Notes under the pieces: model-generated | The model's input: the letters and a program-made list of their open reading frames with translations, nothing else | Databases searched by the model: none | What the model was told of the DNA's origin: nothing | Shown here: in pieces, positions 13,662 through 20,423 of the stretch | Layout: every line of letters begins with the position of its first letter | Position numbering within the stretch: position 1 is the first letter of the stretch | Program-made: the position numbers and the translations under genes | Origin: JBMOLK01 sp049325575 | GTDB taxonomy: Bacteria; Bacillota; Clostridia; Acetivibrionales; Acetivibrionaceae | NCBI GenBank assembly: GCA_049325575.1 | Contig: JBMOLK010000001.1 | Coordinates: 1-25,757, forward strand | DNA length: 25,757 nucleotides | Direction: 5' to 3'

Positions 13662-14663
13662 ATGAGAACGCGTATCCAAGCGATGTTTGGTGTAAAAATG
13701 GCATCAGCAAAAATCATTATTGGCGATAGCGGAAAAATGGACGAAGTAAAGAGTGAAGCTGTTGACTTAGTTGTAACTTCTCCTCCATATTGGTATATCA
13801 AAGATTACGGAGTTGATGGCCAGATAGGTTATGGCCAGTCCTTGTATGAATACCTCAAAAACCTATATGTTGTTTGGAAGGAATGTTTTAGGGTGCTAAA
13901 GCCTGGGACAAGACTTTGCATAAACATTGGTGATCAATTTTTGAGAAGCATAATTTATGGAAGATATAAAATCGCTCCACTGCATTCTGAGTTTATTACA
14001 CAATGCGAAAACATCGGGTTCGACTACATGGGCTCAATTATCTGGCAGAAAAAAACAACAATGAACACAACTGGGGGAGCATCAGTAATGGGATCTTACC
14101 CTTACCCACCAAACGGTTTAGTAGAAATAGACTACGAGTTTATCCTTATTTTCAAAAAGCCAGGAAAGAAGGAGTTTTCAAAAGAGGCTAAAGAAAAGTC
14201 CAAGCTTACAAAAGAAGAGTGGAAGGCGTACTTTTCAGGACATTGGAATTTCAATGGAGAACGGCAAACAGACCATGAAGCAATGTTTCCAGAAGAGCTA
14301 CCAAAAAGATTAATCAAAATGTTTACTTTTGTTGGAGACACTGTTTTGGATCCATTCTTGGGTAGCGGTACAACCATAAAGATTGCGTTAAACTTAGATA
14401 GAAATTCAATTGGATACGAAATAAACGAAGGGTTTCTTTCAATTATCAAAGAGAAGATAGGCATGAATGGAACTTTGCTTTCCTTAAATAATAAAATTGA
14501 AATTGTAAAACGAGATCAACCTATTCAAGTTGAAGAAAGTGCTGATTATATCCCGAATATAAAAGATGCAAAGCCAGTCATTTCTCCCGACAATCTCAAA
14601 TTCGGAAAAGAGCAATTCTACAAGGTAGCGAATATTATCGGTGAAGACACTTTTCTATTTTAA
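13662..14663 (+). CDS. DNA methyltransferase, beta-class, probably N4-cytosine
   Basis: Up to 333 residues. Numbering from ATG 13662, TSPPYW (39-44) is catalytic motif IV and DPFLGSGTT (230-238) is motif I for AdoMet binding. The order IV before I defines the beta class, and SPPY rather than DPPY points to m4C (as in M.PvuII-like enzymes). YGVDGQIGYG after motif IV is usual for the group. ATG 13698, five bases after GGTGT, may be the true start, since it places IIIGDS near the N-terminus. No restriction endonuclease of matching type is adjacent, so it probably protects viral DNA. Codon use seems slightly more G+C rich than in neighbours. Its end overlaps the convergent nuclease gene by 29 bases. 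Confidence 0.85.
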   Translation: MRTRIQAMFGVKMASAKIIIGDSGKMDEVKSEAVDLVVTSPPYWYIKDYGVDGQIGYGQSLYEYLKNLYVVWKECFRVLKPGTRLCINIGDQFLRSIIYGRYKIAPLHSEFITQCENIGFDYMGSIIWQKKTTMNTTGGASVMGSYPYPPNGLVEIDYEFILIFKKPGKKEFSKEAKEKSKLTKEEWKAYFSGHWNFNGERQTDHEAMFPEELPKRLIKMFTFVGDTVLDPFLGSGTTIKIALNLDRNSIGYEINEGFLSIIKEKIGMNGTLLSLNNKIEIVKRDQPIQVEESADYIPNIKDAKPVISPDNLKFGKEQFYKVANIIGEDTFLF

Positions 14664-15036
14664 TCCTTTCCAATCTTGGTTTTTCGTATTTTCTATTCTT
14701 TCCCCTTCCTCTCATTCGAGCATTATAGAATATCCACACTTCTACACTTTCGTATTCGTTTCTGTGATATTGTACGAAGTCTGATATGGAGATTCCTTTA
14801 CTTCCTTTTGTTTGTTCGATTGTTCGTATATTCGGTGATGACGAATGCTTACCGACAGTTTTAACTTGTACGTAGATCGTGTTTTTTCCTTTCCGACCGA
14901 TAACGTCGAAAAGTCCGAAATAATCTATGTTCTGCCACTTACTTCGAATCGTCTTCCACGTGAGAGTATAACCTTCACTGATCAGTTGTTTCTCGCATTG
15001 TTTTTCAGCTGTTCTTCCTTTCAATGTTTTGTTCAT
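14635..15036 (-). CDS. PD-(D/E)XK-type nuclease, Holliday-junction-resolvase-like
   Basis: 133 residues. KGRTAEKQCEKQLISEGY (E11), then FGLFDVIGRKG (D44) and TIYVQVKT (Q57-V-K59) follow the order of archaeal Hjc-type nucleases: glutamate in helix 1, D, then (D/E)XK. Here the usual acidic residue is Gln (QXK), a variant known in some enzymes of this superfamily. The basic C-terminal part (MRGRGKNRKYEKPRLERIKI) could contact DNA. ATG 15036 overlaps the previous TGA (ATGA). It closes the minus-strand operon and converges with the methyltransferase. A resolvase role would fit DNA replication or recombination before packaging; activity is uncertain because of the Gln. Confidence 0.6.
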   Translation of the reverse strand: MNKTLKGRTAEKQCEKQLISEGYTLTWKTIRSKWQNIDYFGLFDVIGRKGKNTIYVQVKTVGKHSSSPNIRTIEQTKGSKGISISDFVQYHRNEYESVEVWIFYNARMRGRGKNRKYEKPRLERIKIEKCLHR

Positions 15037-15335
15037 ATTTCCACTTTTTTCATCCTAAAAGAGAGATATACCAGAATATCTATTATCTCTTCTCCTATTT
15101 CGATATCTATTCGCTTCCGCAATTCTTCCAACGTTTCCTTGTGTTCTATATACCCATTGATTGCTTTCTTTTTCGCATTTTCCTTCAGATTATAGAAAAA
15201 TTGTTCGATAAGTCGAACACGCGTTATACATTCCTGAGCATGTTCGCTACACATTATACACGAAACGCCAAAGGGATATTCGTAAAGAACCCCCATTCTA
15301 CGGCATATAACACACTTCGGATTATTTGAATGCAT
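15033..15335 (-). CDS. Zinc-knuckle protein (CX2CX14CX2C) with helical C-terminus
   Basis: 100 residues from ATG 15335. A longer frame upstream would overlap the membrane protein gene and is unlikely. The zinc site is PKCVICRRM...GVSCIMCSEH: two CXXC pairs 14 residues apart, followed by a helix CITRVRLIEQFF. The C-terminal half, EHKETLEELRKRIDIEIGEE then IIDILVYLSF, is helical. The same CX2CX14CX2C-plus-helix arrangement occurs twice in the protein at 23082, so the two are probably related. Likely a nucleic-acid or protein-binding regulator. Function not known. Confidence 0.6.
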   Translation of the reverse strand: MHSNNPKCVICRRMGVLYEYPFGVSCIMCSEHAQECITRVRLIEQFFYNLKENAKKKAINGYIEHKETLEELRKRIDIEIGEEIIDILVYLSFRMKKVEI

Positions 15336-15340
15336 GTAAT

Positions 15341-15553
15341 CTATTCCTTTTTTCCAGTTGCTTCGTCCCACAACTTCTTTCCTTCTCGAATATATGCAAC
15401 TGCTACATGTTTTCCCATTTTTGTTAGGAAGAAAAAAAATCCGTAAAGAATAATTATCGCCAGCGGAAAGAAACATATCGCAGTTCCTAAATCCATACTA
15501 CTATCTCCCGTTGTTATCGCTTCATTAATTGTATCTTCGACCAAATCAGCCAT
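15341..15553 (-). CDS. Small single-pass membrane protein
   Basis: 70 residues from ATG 15553. An acidic N-terminus (MADLVEDTINEAITTGDSSM) is followed by one hydrophobic segment at about 24-43 (TAICFFPLAIIILYGFFFFL) and a basic cytoplasmic-type tail ending EGKKLWDEATGKKE. The gene lies in a tight minus-strand series. Function is not recognised. Confidence 0.6.
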   Translation of the reverse strand: MADLVEDTINEAITTGDSSMDLGTAICFFPLAIIILYGFFFFLTKMGKHVAVAYIREGKKLWDEATGKKE

Positions 15554-15564
15554 AATACCATCGT

Positions 15565-15876
15565 CTATTCTTCGACCGTTAATTTTCTAATTAACTTTTT
15601 TTTCCCGCCAACCATATCATAACATCGTTCGGGCAGATTCGTTTCCAGAAATTCCTTCAAACTTATTGTCCCATCACCGAAAACTCTGGAAGAAGGTATC
15701 GTTGAGAAGTTCAAATCACCTCTGAACGTATAAGACCGTTGACCCTCTTTTGCATTGAATAATCTGATCGCCTGTGCTGGAATAGCAACAAGAAAAATAT
15801 CATTGCTTTCTTTCTTCTTTTCTCTGGTCAACCTACCGTATATTCGAACGATCTTCAACTTCAAGTCATCAAACAT
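15565..15876 (-). CDS. Unknown soluble protein
   Basis: 103 residues from ATG 15876, with GTGA nearby and only four bases from the upstream stop. It reads MFDDLKLKIVRIYGRLTREK, then IFLVAIPAQAIRLFNAKEG, RSYTFRGDLNFSTIPSSRVF and FLETNLPERCYDMVGGKKK. Alternating strands and basic ends hint at nucleic acid binding, but I do not recognise a family. Its place between the OB-fold-like and membrane protein genes puts it in the early operon. Confidence 0.55.
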   Translation of the reverse strand: MFDDLKLKIVRIYGRLTREKKKESNDIFLVAIPAQAIRLFNAKEGQRSYTFRGDLNFSTIPSSRVFGDGTISLKEFLETNLPERCYDMVGGKKKLIRKLTVEE

Positions 15877-15880
15877 TTTT

Positions 15881-16228
15881 TCACGTTTTCTTCAACAAAT
15901 TTTCGATTCGAGTGGAGGAGTAATATGCAACCAGGGCATCCCTATCCTTTATTTTGACGGGTCTAATAAGGATAACTCTCCCAACCCAATTTTTCGTTTC
16001 TTTCCCGAGTGTTTTCACGAGATTGATCGCTGATGTCTGATTAAGTGTCATCTTATATTCGATACCACTCACCTCGTCCAGAACCAACATGACATGTCGT
16101 GTTTTTCCGACATTGAATCTGTCTGGCTCTTCTATTACATCACCAACTATTTTCAGTTCTTTTTCTTTTATATTATTCTCCACAAAATCCTTAACCCCAA
16201 GCCAAGGATTGATATTTTTCAATTCCAT
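15881..16228 (-). CDS. Probable OB-fold ssDNA-binding protein
   Basis: 115 residues from ATG 16228 after GAGGTGG. It begins MELKNINPWLGVKDFVENNI. The body contains KELKIVGDVIEEPDRF, RHVMLVLDEVSGIEYKMTLN, a helix TSAINLVKTLGKETKNW and VGRVILIRPVKIKDRDALVA. A 'y.mtLN.tSa..L...G.dt..WvG..i.l' pattern appears in small virus-encoded OB-fold-like proteins of archaeal and bacterial viruses (recalled, not searched). In the replication operon, next to the helicase, single-strand binding is a reasonable guess. Confidence 0.5.
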   Translation of the reverse strand: MELKNINPWLGVKDFVENNIKEKELKIVGDVIEEPDRFNVGKTRHVMLVLDEVSGIEYKMTLNQTSAINLVKTLGKETKNWVGRVILIRPVKIKDRDALVAYYSSTRIENLLKKT

Positions 16229-16239
16229 TCATACCACCT

Positions 16240-16510
16240 CTATATTCTTTCCCTCATGAAAACCGATAGCATTCTCGGCTTTTCAGTAAGTATTATTCTC
16301 TTGTCCAACTCTCCCTTATAGTACATTATTTTCAGGTTGGTGGAAATCACCGACGATGAATATGTCAACTCACGAGCTATTTCACTTAACGATTTGCTGC
16401 CGCTCTTGTAATTTTCTGGATTTTCCACATATGCTTTTAATTCGGCTACTATTTTTTCATGTCGCCGACGTGGAGAAAACCGCTTTTTTCCTACTTCTTC
16501 GCTGCTCATA
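16240..16510 (-). CDS. Winged-helix/HTH DNA-binding protein
   Basis: About 89 residues from ATG 16510, just after GGTGAGGAT. A longer frame to 16587 runs through the promoter and is not the likely start. A basic N-terminus (KKRFSPRRRHEKIVAELKAY) precedes a helix-turn-helix at about 44-66: SGSKSLSEIARELTYSSSVI then STNLKIMYYKGEL, and a wing-like tail KRIILTEKPRML. This pattern of 'slsEIArel.yss..vs..Lk.my.kGel' marks a wHTH regulator. It has its own TATA-like promoter at 16541-16552 and follows the helicase gene. It may regulate early transcription. Confidence 0.65.
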
Positions 16511-16540
16511 TCCTCACCTTTTTTTCTTTTCTTCTTTACT

Positions 16541-16566
16541 AATATATATAACGAAAGGTTTATATA
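16541..16566 (-). promoter_or_regulatory. TATA-type promoter for the wHTH gene
   Basis: Read on the minus strand, TATAAACCTTTCGTTATATATATTAG precedes GGTGAGGATATG of the wHTH gene by about 30 bases. The TATAAACCTTTC block followed by an AT-rich TATA box recurs before the gene ending at 20392. The TATAAACC part also reads as a TATA box on the plus strand (GAAAGGTTTATA), so divergent use is possible. Confidence 0.5.
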
Positions 16567-16590
16567 TATATGTTTTTTTTCACTCACTTA

Positions 16591-18618
16591 TTACGGATAG
16601 GTTTTTTTCTTATCTATCTCATCAAAGATGTCAGTAACGTAATAATGCATCTGTCCATTGTTTTCTTCTTTTTTTATTAGAAGAAATTCTTCTAATACGA
16701 CCAAATTCTGTTTCACGGGTTCGGATAACTCGCATTCAAGTTCACTCACTATTAACCCAGGAGCTGCCTTAATTTTATCATAAAGCTTAAGTTGAGACAA
16801 CGACAAGAAATGTATTCTATCTGCATGCGAAAGCTTCGCAACACTTTCTTCGTCATTCTCCAACATACTCACAATGCACATACCAAGCAATTCTTCCGCA
16901 TCACTCATGTCTTTTTCGGTTACGCACAATTTTTCCCTTTTTTCTATTATACTATTATACTTGGCTACACCGTCAATTATACACGCTAGGTGATGGTCTA
17001 TTCTTGGTTCATATATATGTTCTGATATTTCCCATGGCAATAGCGCTTTATATTTTTCGATGATTCTCTGCAGTGGAAAACTACAAGGAAGATGATAAGA
17101 ATGAAGATAATCGGTTATTTCTATGAGCCAATTTTCGCCTTTCGGAAACCATTGTTTTTCCGACATACTTCTAATTATCGGCTGATTTTCCTTGACGAAT
17201 TGAATGTGTTGCCGTGTCTGTCGGTAGAATAATAGTCTACTTAGAAAGGCATGATCCAACTTTTCGTGCATTTCATATATGTTACCAAGCTTGTATTTCG
17301 GATTGGTTGCTATGATGAATCTCGCAGTTGGCTTGACAATAATTCCGCTATGCTTTCCACTACCAACGATTCTTTCCTTACACTCGAGGATCGAAGGAAA
17401 CCAGCCAGTTGCATCCTCATGTTCGATTTTCATTTTCTTGAACAGTTCGTCGATTCCACCAACCCGCTGACATCTGAGCATGTAGCCCATTTCGAAATTA
17501 GTCTGGCCGTAGCTCGGAACAAGGGACTTCATCGTGCTCATATCTACTGCTGCTACACCCTGCGGTTCTTTCATGGCATATTTGATAATACTATCCAACG
17601 CAAACGATTTTCCCGTTCCTGGCTCTGCTATCCAGAATATATGGAATGGATAACCGCTAACGGGATAGTGAAACAACCACGTCAGAAGAAGTTTTTCGAA
17701 TTTCTTCGGATGCCTAAGATTACCAAGTAACGCCTGAGCTAATTTTTCGTGATCCAACTGCTTCTCTTCAATCACATCCATACATTCTTTTTCCGTCTGA
17801 ATTACTCGCAGTTCTGGTGTTATTTCTGTTGCTATTATGATTGAACTCTTAGCGGGAACACTGGCAGATGTCCCCGTCCTGATACAATCAGTGATATATA
17901 TTTCCATACCCTTAAGACTAATCCGTCCGCTTCTGATTTCGTTTTTCGACAATAACATTTTCGTTTTTCCGTCTGTTTCATACTGATAGAGAAAAAAACT
18001 CTCTGCATAGAAATATGGAGATTGCAGAATTTCACGAAAATTTAGTTCACCTATGAATTTCGGAATGATGTCATCGTCGGTAAGTCTCACTGAAATAAGA
18101 GTTATATTTTCAGGATATGGAGTTTTTTTGAAAAGTACATTACCTTTCGATTCGTGGTTCTCGCTGATGACGAAAGGATACACGATATCGTTCGCCTTCT
18201 CGATATTATTTCCTTCGTCATATTTCATCCGCATTATTTTTCTCATCAGTTTCTTGCATGTTTCGTAACTGATCTGCTTGTCTAGTTTTATCATCTGTTT
18301 TTTTCCGAAGTTCATTTTTTCCAGAAATGCACGGACAAGAAGTTCTTCACCTTCGACTACTGTTTCTTTTTCTTCTTCACTTACGACTTCTGCTGAGATT
18401 ACGAGAAAATAATCTTTCACATTCGAAAGCGAGATACCTTTTTCCCGTTCAATGGCAGCAAGTGCAATGATTACTTTCGCCCATTCTTGCGTTTTTTTCG
18501 CTTCGTCGAGCAACACGGTTAATTTTTCTTCGATATCGCAAATCTCAATTGCAGTTAGATTATTCTTCGCCAGTTCATAATTGAGGATGGATTTCAGATA
18601 TTTCTCCACGTGAATCAA
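16591..18618 (-). CDS. MCM-like AAA+ replicative helicase
   Basis: Probably 675 residues from TTG 18618, which follows AAGGTAGAG. The frame is open to 18903, but that part overlaps the zinc-finger gene. Motifs numbered from 18618: Walker A AEPGTGKS (331-338), Walker B with acidic pair in VGGIDELFKKM (D390, E391), sensor 1 IATNP (N439) and arginine finger LSRLLFYR (R461). GIDELFKKM parallels the MCM IDEFDKM. A winged-helix-like end (SQLKLYDKIKAAPGLIVSEL ... YYVTDIF) fits MCM architecture. The N-terminal 300 residues are divergent and show no zinc finger, but the adjacent upstream gene encodes one. Likely unwinds viral DNA at the nearby origin candidate. Confidence 0.75.
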   Translation of the reverse strand: MIHVEKYLKSILNYELAKNNLTAIEICDIEEKLTVLLDEAKKTQEWAKVIIALAAIEREKGISLSNVKDYFLVISAEVVSEEEKETVVEGEELLVRAFLEKMNFGKKQMIKLDKQISYETCKKLMRKIMRMKYDEGNNIEKANDIVYPFVISENHESKGNVLFKKTPYPENITLISVRLTDDDIIPKFIGELNFREILQSPYFYAESFFLYQYETDGKTKMLLSKNEIRSGRISLKGMEIYITDCIRTGTSASVPAKSSIIIATEITPELRVIQTEKECMDVIEEKQLDHEKLAQALLGNLRHPKKFEKLLLTWLFHYPVSGYPFHIFWIAEPGTGKSFALDSIIKYAMKEPQGVAAVDMSTMKSLVPSYGQTNFEMGYMLRCQRVGGIDELFKKMKIEHEDATGWFPSILECKERIVGSGKHSGIIVKPTARFIIATNPKYKLGNIYEMHEKLDHAFLSRLLFYRQTRQHIQFVKENQPIIRSMSEKQWFPKGENWLIEITDYLHSYHLPCSFPLQRIIEKYKALLPWEISEHIYEPRIDHHLACIIDGVAKYNSIIEKREKLCVTEKDMSDAEELLGMCIVSMLENDEESVAKLSHADRIHFLSLSQLKLYDKIKAAPGLIVSELECELSEPVKQNLVVLEEFLLIKKEENNGQMHYYVTDIFDEIDKKKTYP

Positions 18619-18625
18619 CTCTACC

Positions 18626-18852
18626 TTGCTATCTCTATCTCTGTTGCTATCTTTCCCCGGAAACAGACAGAGACAGAAACGTTTTCCATATTTTATTTTT
18701 TTCTTCGTCTGACGTGAATTCCAACAGTGAAAGTTTTCGCTTGGCTTTTCTGAAATGATATCGTTTCGCTTCATTTTTCGAAAGAACTGCTCTATTTTTA
18801 CAGATTTCGCAGGTGTTGCAGGTGTTGCTATCTCTATCTCTGTTGCTATCTT
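18626..18852 (-). repeat. 28-bp perfect direct repeat, two copies 199 bp apart
   Basis: Plus-strand copies at 18626-18653 and 18825-18852 are identical over 28 bases (start TTGCTATCTCTATCTC, end GTTGCTATCTT). They encode DSNRDRDS in the zinc-finger frame at the upstream copy and DSNRDRDS in the helicase frame at the downstream copy. The 199-base period is not a multiple of three, so loss of one unit would join the two genes in one frame. Confidence 0.8.
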
Positions 18853-19030
18853 CACCTGATTCTGATATAGCATCACACACCAGACATACACATTGATAAT
18901 CACGAAGTAAGTCCAATTTTTTTATTTTATCACTAATTTCTCCCCAATCCATCGCCCGTATGTAACAATCCATAGAACAGAAACGAAAATCAGATTTCTT
19001 GAAGCAAACATCGCAAAACATCCTAATCAT
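18647..19030 (-). CDS. Zinc-finger protein, possible detached N-terminal domain of the helicase
   Basis: 127 residues from ATG 19030. The Cys clusters are FCDVCFKKSDFRFCSMDC (C6, C9, C18, C22 when counted from ATG 19030), QCVCLVCD near 47-52, and CNTCEICK near 70-76, so one or two zinc sites are likely. The end overlaps the upstream extension of the helicase frame. A 28-bp direct repeat falls near its middle and at its end. Recombination between the copies would fuse residues up to DSNRDRDS directly to the helicase. MCM N-terminal domains normally contain a zinc finger, so this may be a helicase part or a partner. Confidence 0.6.
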   Translation of the reverse strand: MIRMFCDVCFKKSDFRFCSMDCYIRAMDWGEISDKIKKLDLLRDYQCVCLVCDAISESGEDSNRDRDSNTCNTCEICKNRAVLSKNEAKRYHFRKAKRKLSLLEFTSDEEKNKIWKTFLSLSVSGER

Positions 19031-19052
19031 CGTTGTTCAACATCTCCTACTT

Positions 19053-19250
19053 CTACTTCATCTTCTTCCAGATTCCAAGAAATTCACTACAATTACTTCT
19101 TATTATTGCCAGAGTCATTTCATCGCCTTCTACCCAACCGAACTTTTCCACGATTTCTGGCTTAATTGTTATCTGTATACTTCCCCCATTTCGAAATAAG
19201 ACAGAGGAAAACTCGAATAATATTTCACTTGTCACATTTTCGCTTGTCAT
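19053..19250 (-). CDS. AbrB/SpoVT (MazE-type) DNA-binding regulator
   Basis: 65 residues from ATG 19250 after GGGTGAG. SVLFRNGGSIQITIKPEIVE followed by KFGWVEGDEMTLAIIRS is the swapped-hairpin AbrB signature (GGS.qitIp.eiv...g..eGDe..l). Length is typical of archaeal stand-alone AbrB proteins. It has an AT-rich promoter at about 19271-19281 (GTTTAATAAC on the minus strand) and lies next to the repeat complex. A probable autoregulator or early-operon regulator. Confidence 0.75.
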   Translation of the reverse strand: MTSENVTSEILFEFSSVLFRNGGSIQITIKPEIVEKFGWVEGDEMTLAIIRSNCSEFLGIWKKMK

Positions 19251-19270
19251 ATACTCACCCTTTTTTATTT

Positions 19271-19312
19271 GTTATTAAACGAAACCTAAACAAATACTAA
19301 ACTAATATTTAA
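19271..19312 (-). promoter_or_regulatory. Promoter region of the AbrB-like gene
   Basis: On the minus strand, a palindromic ATATTTAAATAT (about 19305-19316) and GGTTTCGTTTAATAAC (about 19271-19286) precede the GGGTGAG site. TTTCGTT followed by an A/T box also appears in the wHTH promoter. Either could be the TATA box; the nearer one gives a short leader. Confidence 0.4.
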
Positions 19313-19406
19313 ATATCTATCTTTCCACCTCGAAGATAGAAAAACAGCTTTCTATTTCTTTTACCATTTTTCTTAGTTATTAACTATTACATTCAACTCT
19401 ACCTTA

Positions 19407-19561
19407 TGCTTTCTTTATTAGTTATATTACGTTGATTATTTTTTTCCTTTCTTTTTCTTAACCTCTATTCCACTATTTTTTTATTGCTTTCTTTATTAGT
19501 TATATTACGTTGATTATTTTTTTCCTTTCTTTTTCTTAACCTCTATTCCACTATTTTTTAT
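19407..19561 (+). repeat. Tandem direct repeat, about 78 bp, two copies
   Basis: Copies at 19407-19484 and 19485-19561 are the same apart from a base in the T-run at the end and the first bases. Each contains TTATATTACGTTGATTA, a pyrimidine-rich run, AACCTCTATTCCACTA and a T-tract. The second copy forms most of the left arm of the long inverted repeat. Confidence 0.9.
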
Positions 19562-20023
19562 GACGTTAACTTTATTTCTTTCTGATTTTCCTTTTTCTGC
19601 TAAAGTTGTATATTTATCTAGGTCGATTATATATATATATACATGCTTTTTTTCAGTTCGTACATGCTGCCCCCACTTAGATATAGAAGTTTAGCATAAA
19701 AAGAAATAAACGAAAGAAAAGATAATATGAATTGATTTTGCTTTCTCTTTTTCCTTGCATATGTGGTAATTAGTTGTTATTAACTCTCACATTTAACGCT
19801 ATCTTTTGCTTTCTTTCTGATTTTCCTTTTTCTGCTAAAGTTGGATATCTAACTGTAACCCCCCCTTCAGAAAATCCTATATATATAATAATGGAATAGT
19901 TAGATATAGAAGTTTAGCATAAAAAGAAATAAACGAAAGAAATAAAGTTAACGTCATAAAAAATAGTGGAATAGAGGTTAAGAAAAAGAAAGGAAAAAAA
20001 TAATCAACGTAATATAACTAATA
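19494..20023. repeat. 89-bp perfect inverted repeat enclosing nested stem-loops; candidate replication origin
   Basis: Arm 19494-19582 is the exact reverse complement of 19935-20023. Between the arms are two similar units. Each begins with a 34-bp direct repeat (19575-19608, 19810-19843) and ends with a 43-bp direct repeat (19677-19719, 19900-19942). In each unit the two ends are imperfectly complementary, with a perfect core TATCTAACT/AGTTAGATA (19846-19854, 19898-19906) in the second. The loops contain runs of TA and a C-tract (five to seven C). The whole non-coding stretch 19251-20143 carries no gene. Long inverted repeats with AT-rich loops beside a helicase operon suggest an origin; this is inference. 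Confidence 0.7.
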
Positions 20024-20038
20024 TAAGAGTTGACGTTG

Positions 20039-20201
20039 TTTCTGAATGTTACTGTTCTTCTATCTCCATCAACATCAACATTAACATTTTTCCATCAATA
20101 CCAACACATGCTTAATTCTACCACTAATTACCACTAATGTGTATTATTTTCTGAATGTTACTGTTCTTCTATCTCCATCAACATCAACATTAACATTTTT
20201 C
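20039..20201 (+). repeat. 54-bp direct repeat: duplicated 3' end of the gene at 20144-20392
   Basis: Positions 20039-20092 repeat 20148-20201 exactly. The second copy is the 3' coding end of the unknown gene read on the minus strand (NVNVDVDGDRRTVTF). The first copy is a fragment without the rest of the gene, lying next to the long inverted repeat. Between them a short repeat CCACTAATTA/CCACTAATGT occurs at 20120-20140. Confidence 0.85.
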
Positions 20202-20392
20202 AACTCGATCAAATCATTGCTTGTAACATCCGAAAAATTAGCGATTATTTCTCCCCCAACCTCAATGAAAGAAGTAACTGCATCAGAAAGAGTTGGATAT
20301 TCTTCTTCTTCAATTCGATATCCAGTTTTTCCACATTCATCTTCGGGGTTAATTTTATGTAACCAATACTGTGTTTTTTTTTCTCTATTCAT
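20144..20392 (-). CDS. Unknown small protein, first gene of the minus-strand region
   Basis: 82 residues from ATG 20392 after AAGGTGATCAA. It reads MNREKKTQYWLHKINPEDEC, GYRIEEEEYPTLSDAVTSFI, EVGGEIIANFSDVTSNDLIE, then LKNVNVDVDGDRRTVTFRK. The composition is acidic, with mixed helix and strand. No family recognised. Its 3' end is duplicated as a fragment at 20039-20092. Being first downstream of a strong-looking promoter, it may be an early viral protein. Confidence 0.6.
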   Translation of the reverse strand: MNREKKTQYWLHKINPEDECGKTGYRIEEEEYPTLSDAVTSFIEVGGEIIANFSDVTSNDLIELKNVNVDVDGDRRTVTFRK

Positions 20393-20423
20393 TTGATCAC
20401 CTTTTCTTTCTTACCTTTTTTAC

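Noticed and set aside
13662..15036. Methyltransferase and resolvase-like nuclease as a restriction-modification pair
   Set aside because: The genes are convergent and in different operons, and the nuclease has resolvase-like features and ATGA coupling to the early genes, so a pair is unlikely.
14676..15329. Plus-strand frames rich in Phe, Ser and Leu over 14676-15329 and 15755-16637
   Set aside because: They are antisense to minus-strand genes that have ribosome-binding sites, overlapping starts and stops and recognisable motifs; their composition is typical of shadow frames in AT-rich DNA.
15336..15476. N-terminal extension of the zinc-knuckle protein to 15476
   Set aside because: It overlaps the membrane protein gene in another frame; ATG 15335 comes right after that gene and begins just before the first CXXC.
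16554..16574. Plus-strand promoter making an antisense RNA to the helicase gene
   Set aside because: GAAAGGTTTATATATATATG looks like a plus-strand TATA box, but the same bases are explained as the upstream part of the minus-strand wHTH promoter; no plus-strand gene follows. Not claimed without transcript data.
16511..16587. Longer start of the wHTH protein
   Set aside because: The extension passes through the TATA-like promoter and lacks a ribosome-binding site; GGTGAGGAT directly precedes ATG 16510.
18619..18903. N-terminal extension of the helicase up to 18903
   Set aside because: It overlaps the Cys-rich gene, reads as low-quality sequence (for example the repeat translated as ATEIEIATPAT), and has no ribosome-binding site at its start; TTG 18618 follows AAGGT.
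19407..20201. CRISPR array
   Set aside because: The repeats are few, differ in size (34, 43, 54, 78, 89 bp) and are nested and inverted; there is no regular repeat-spacer series and no cas gene nearby.
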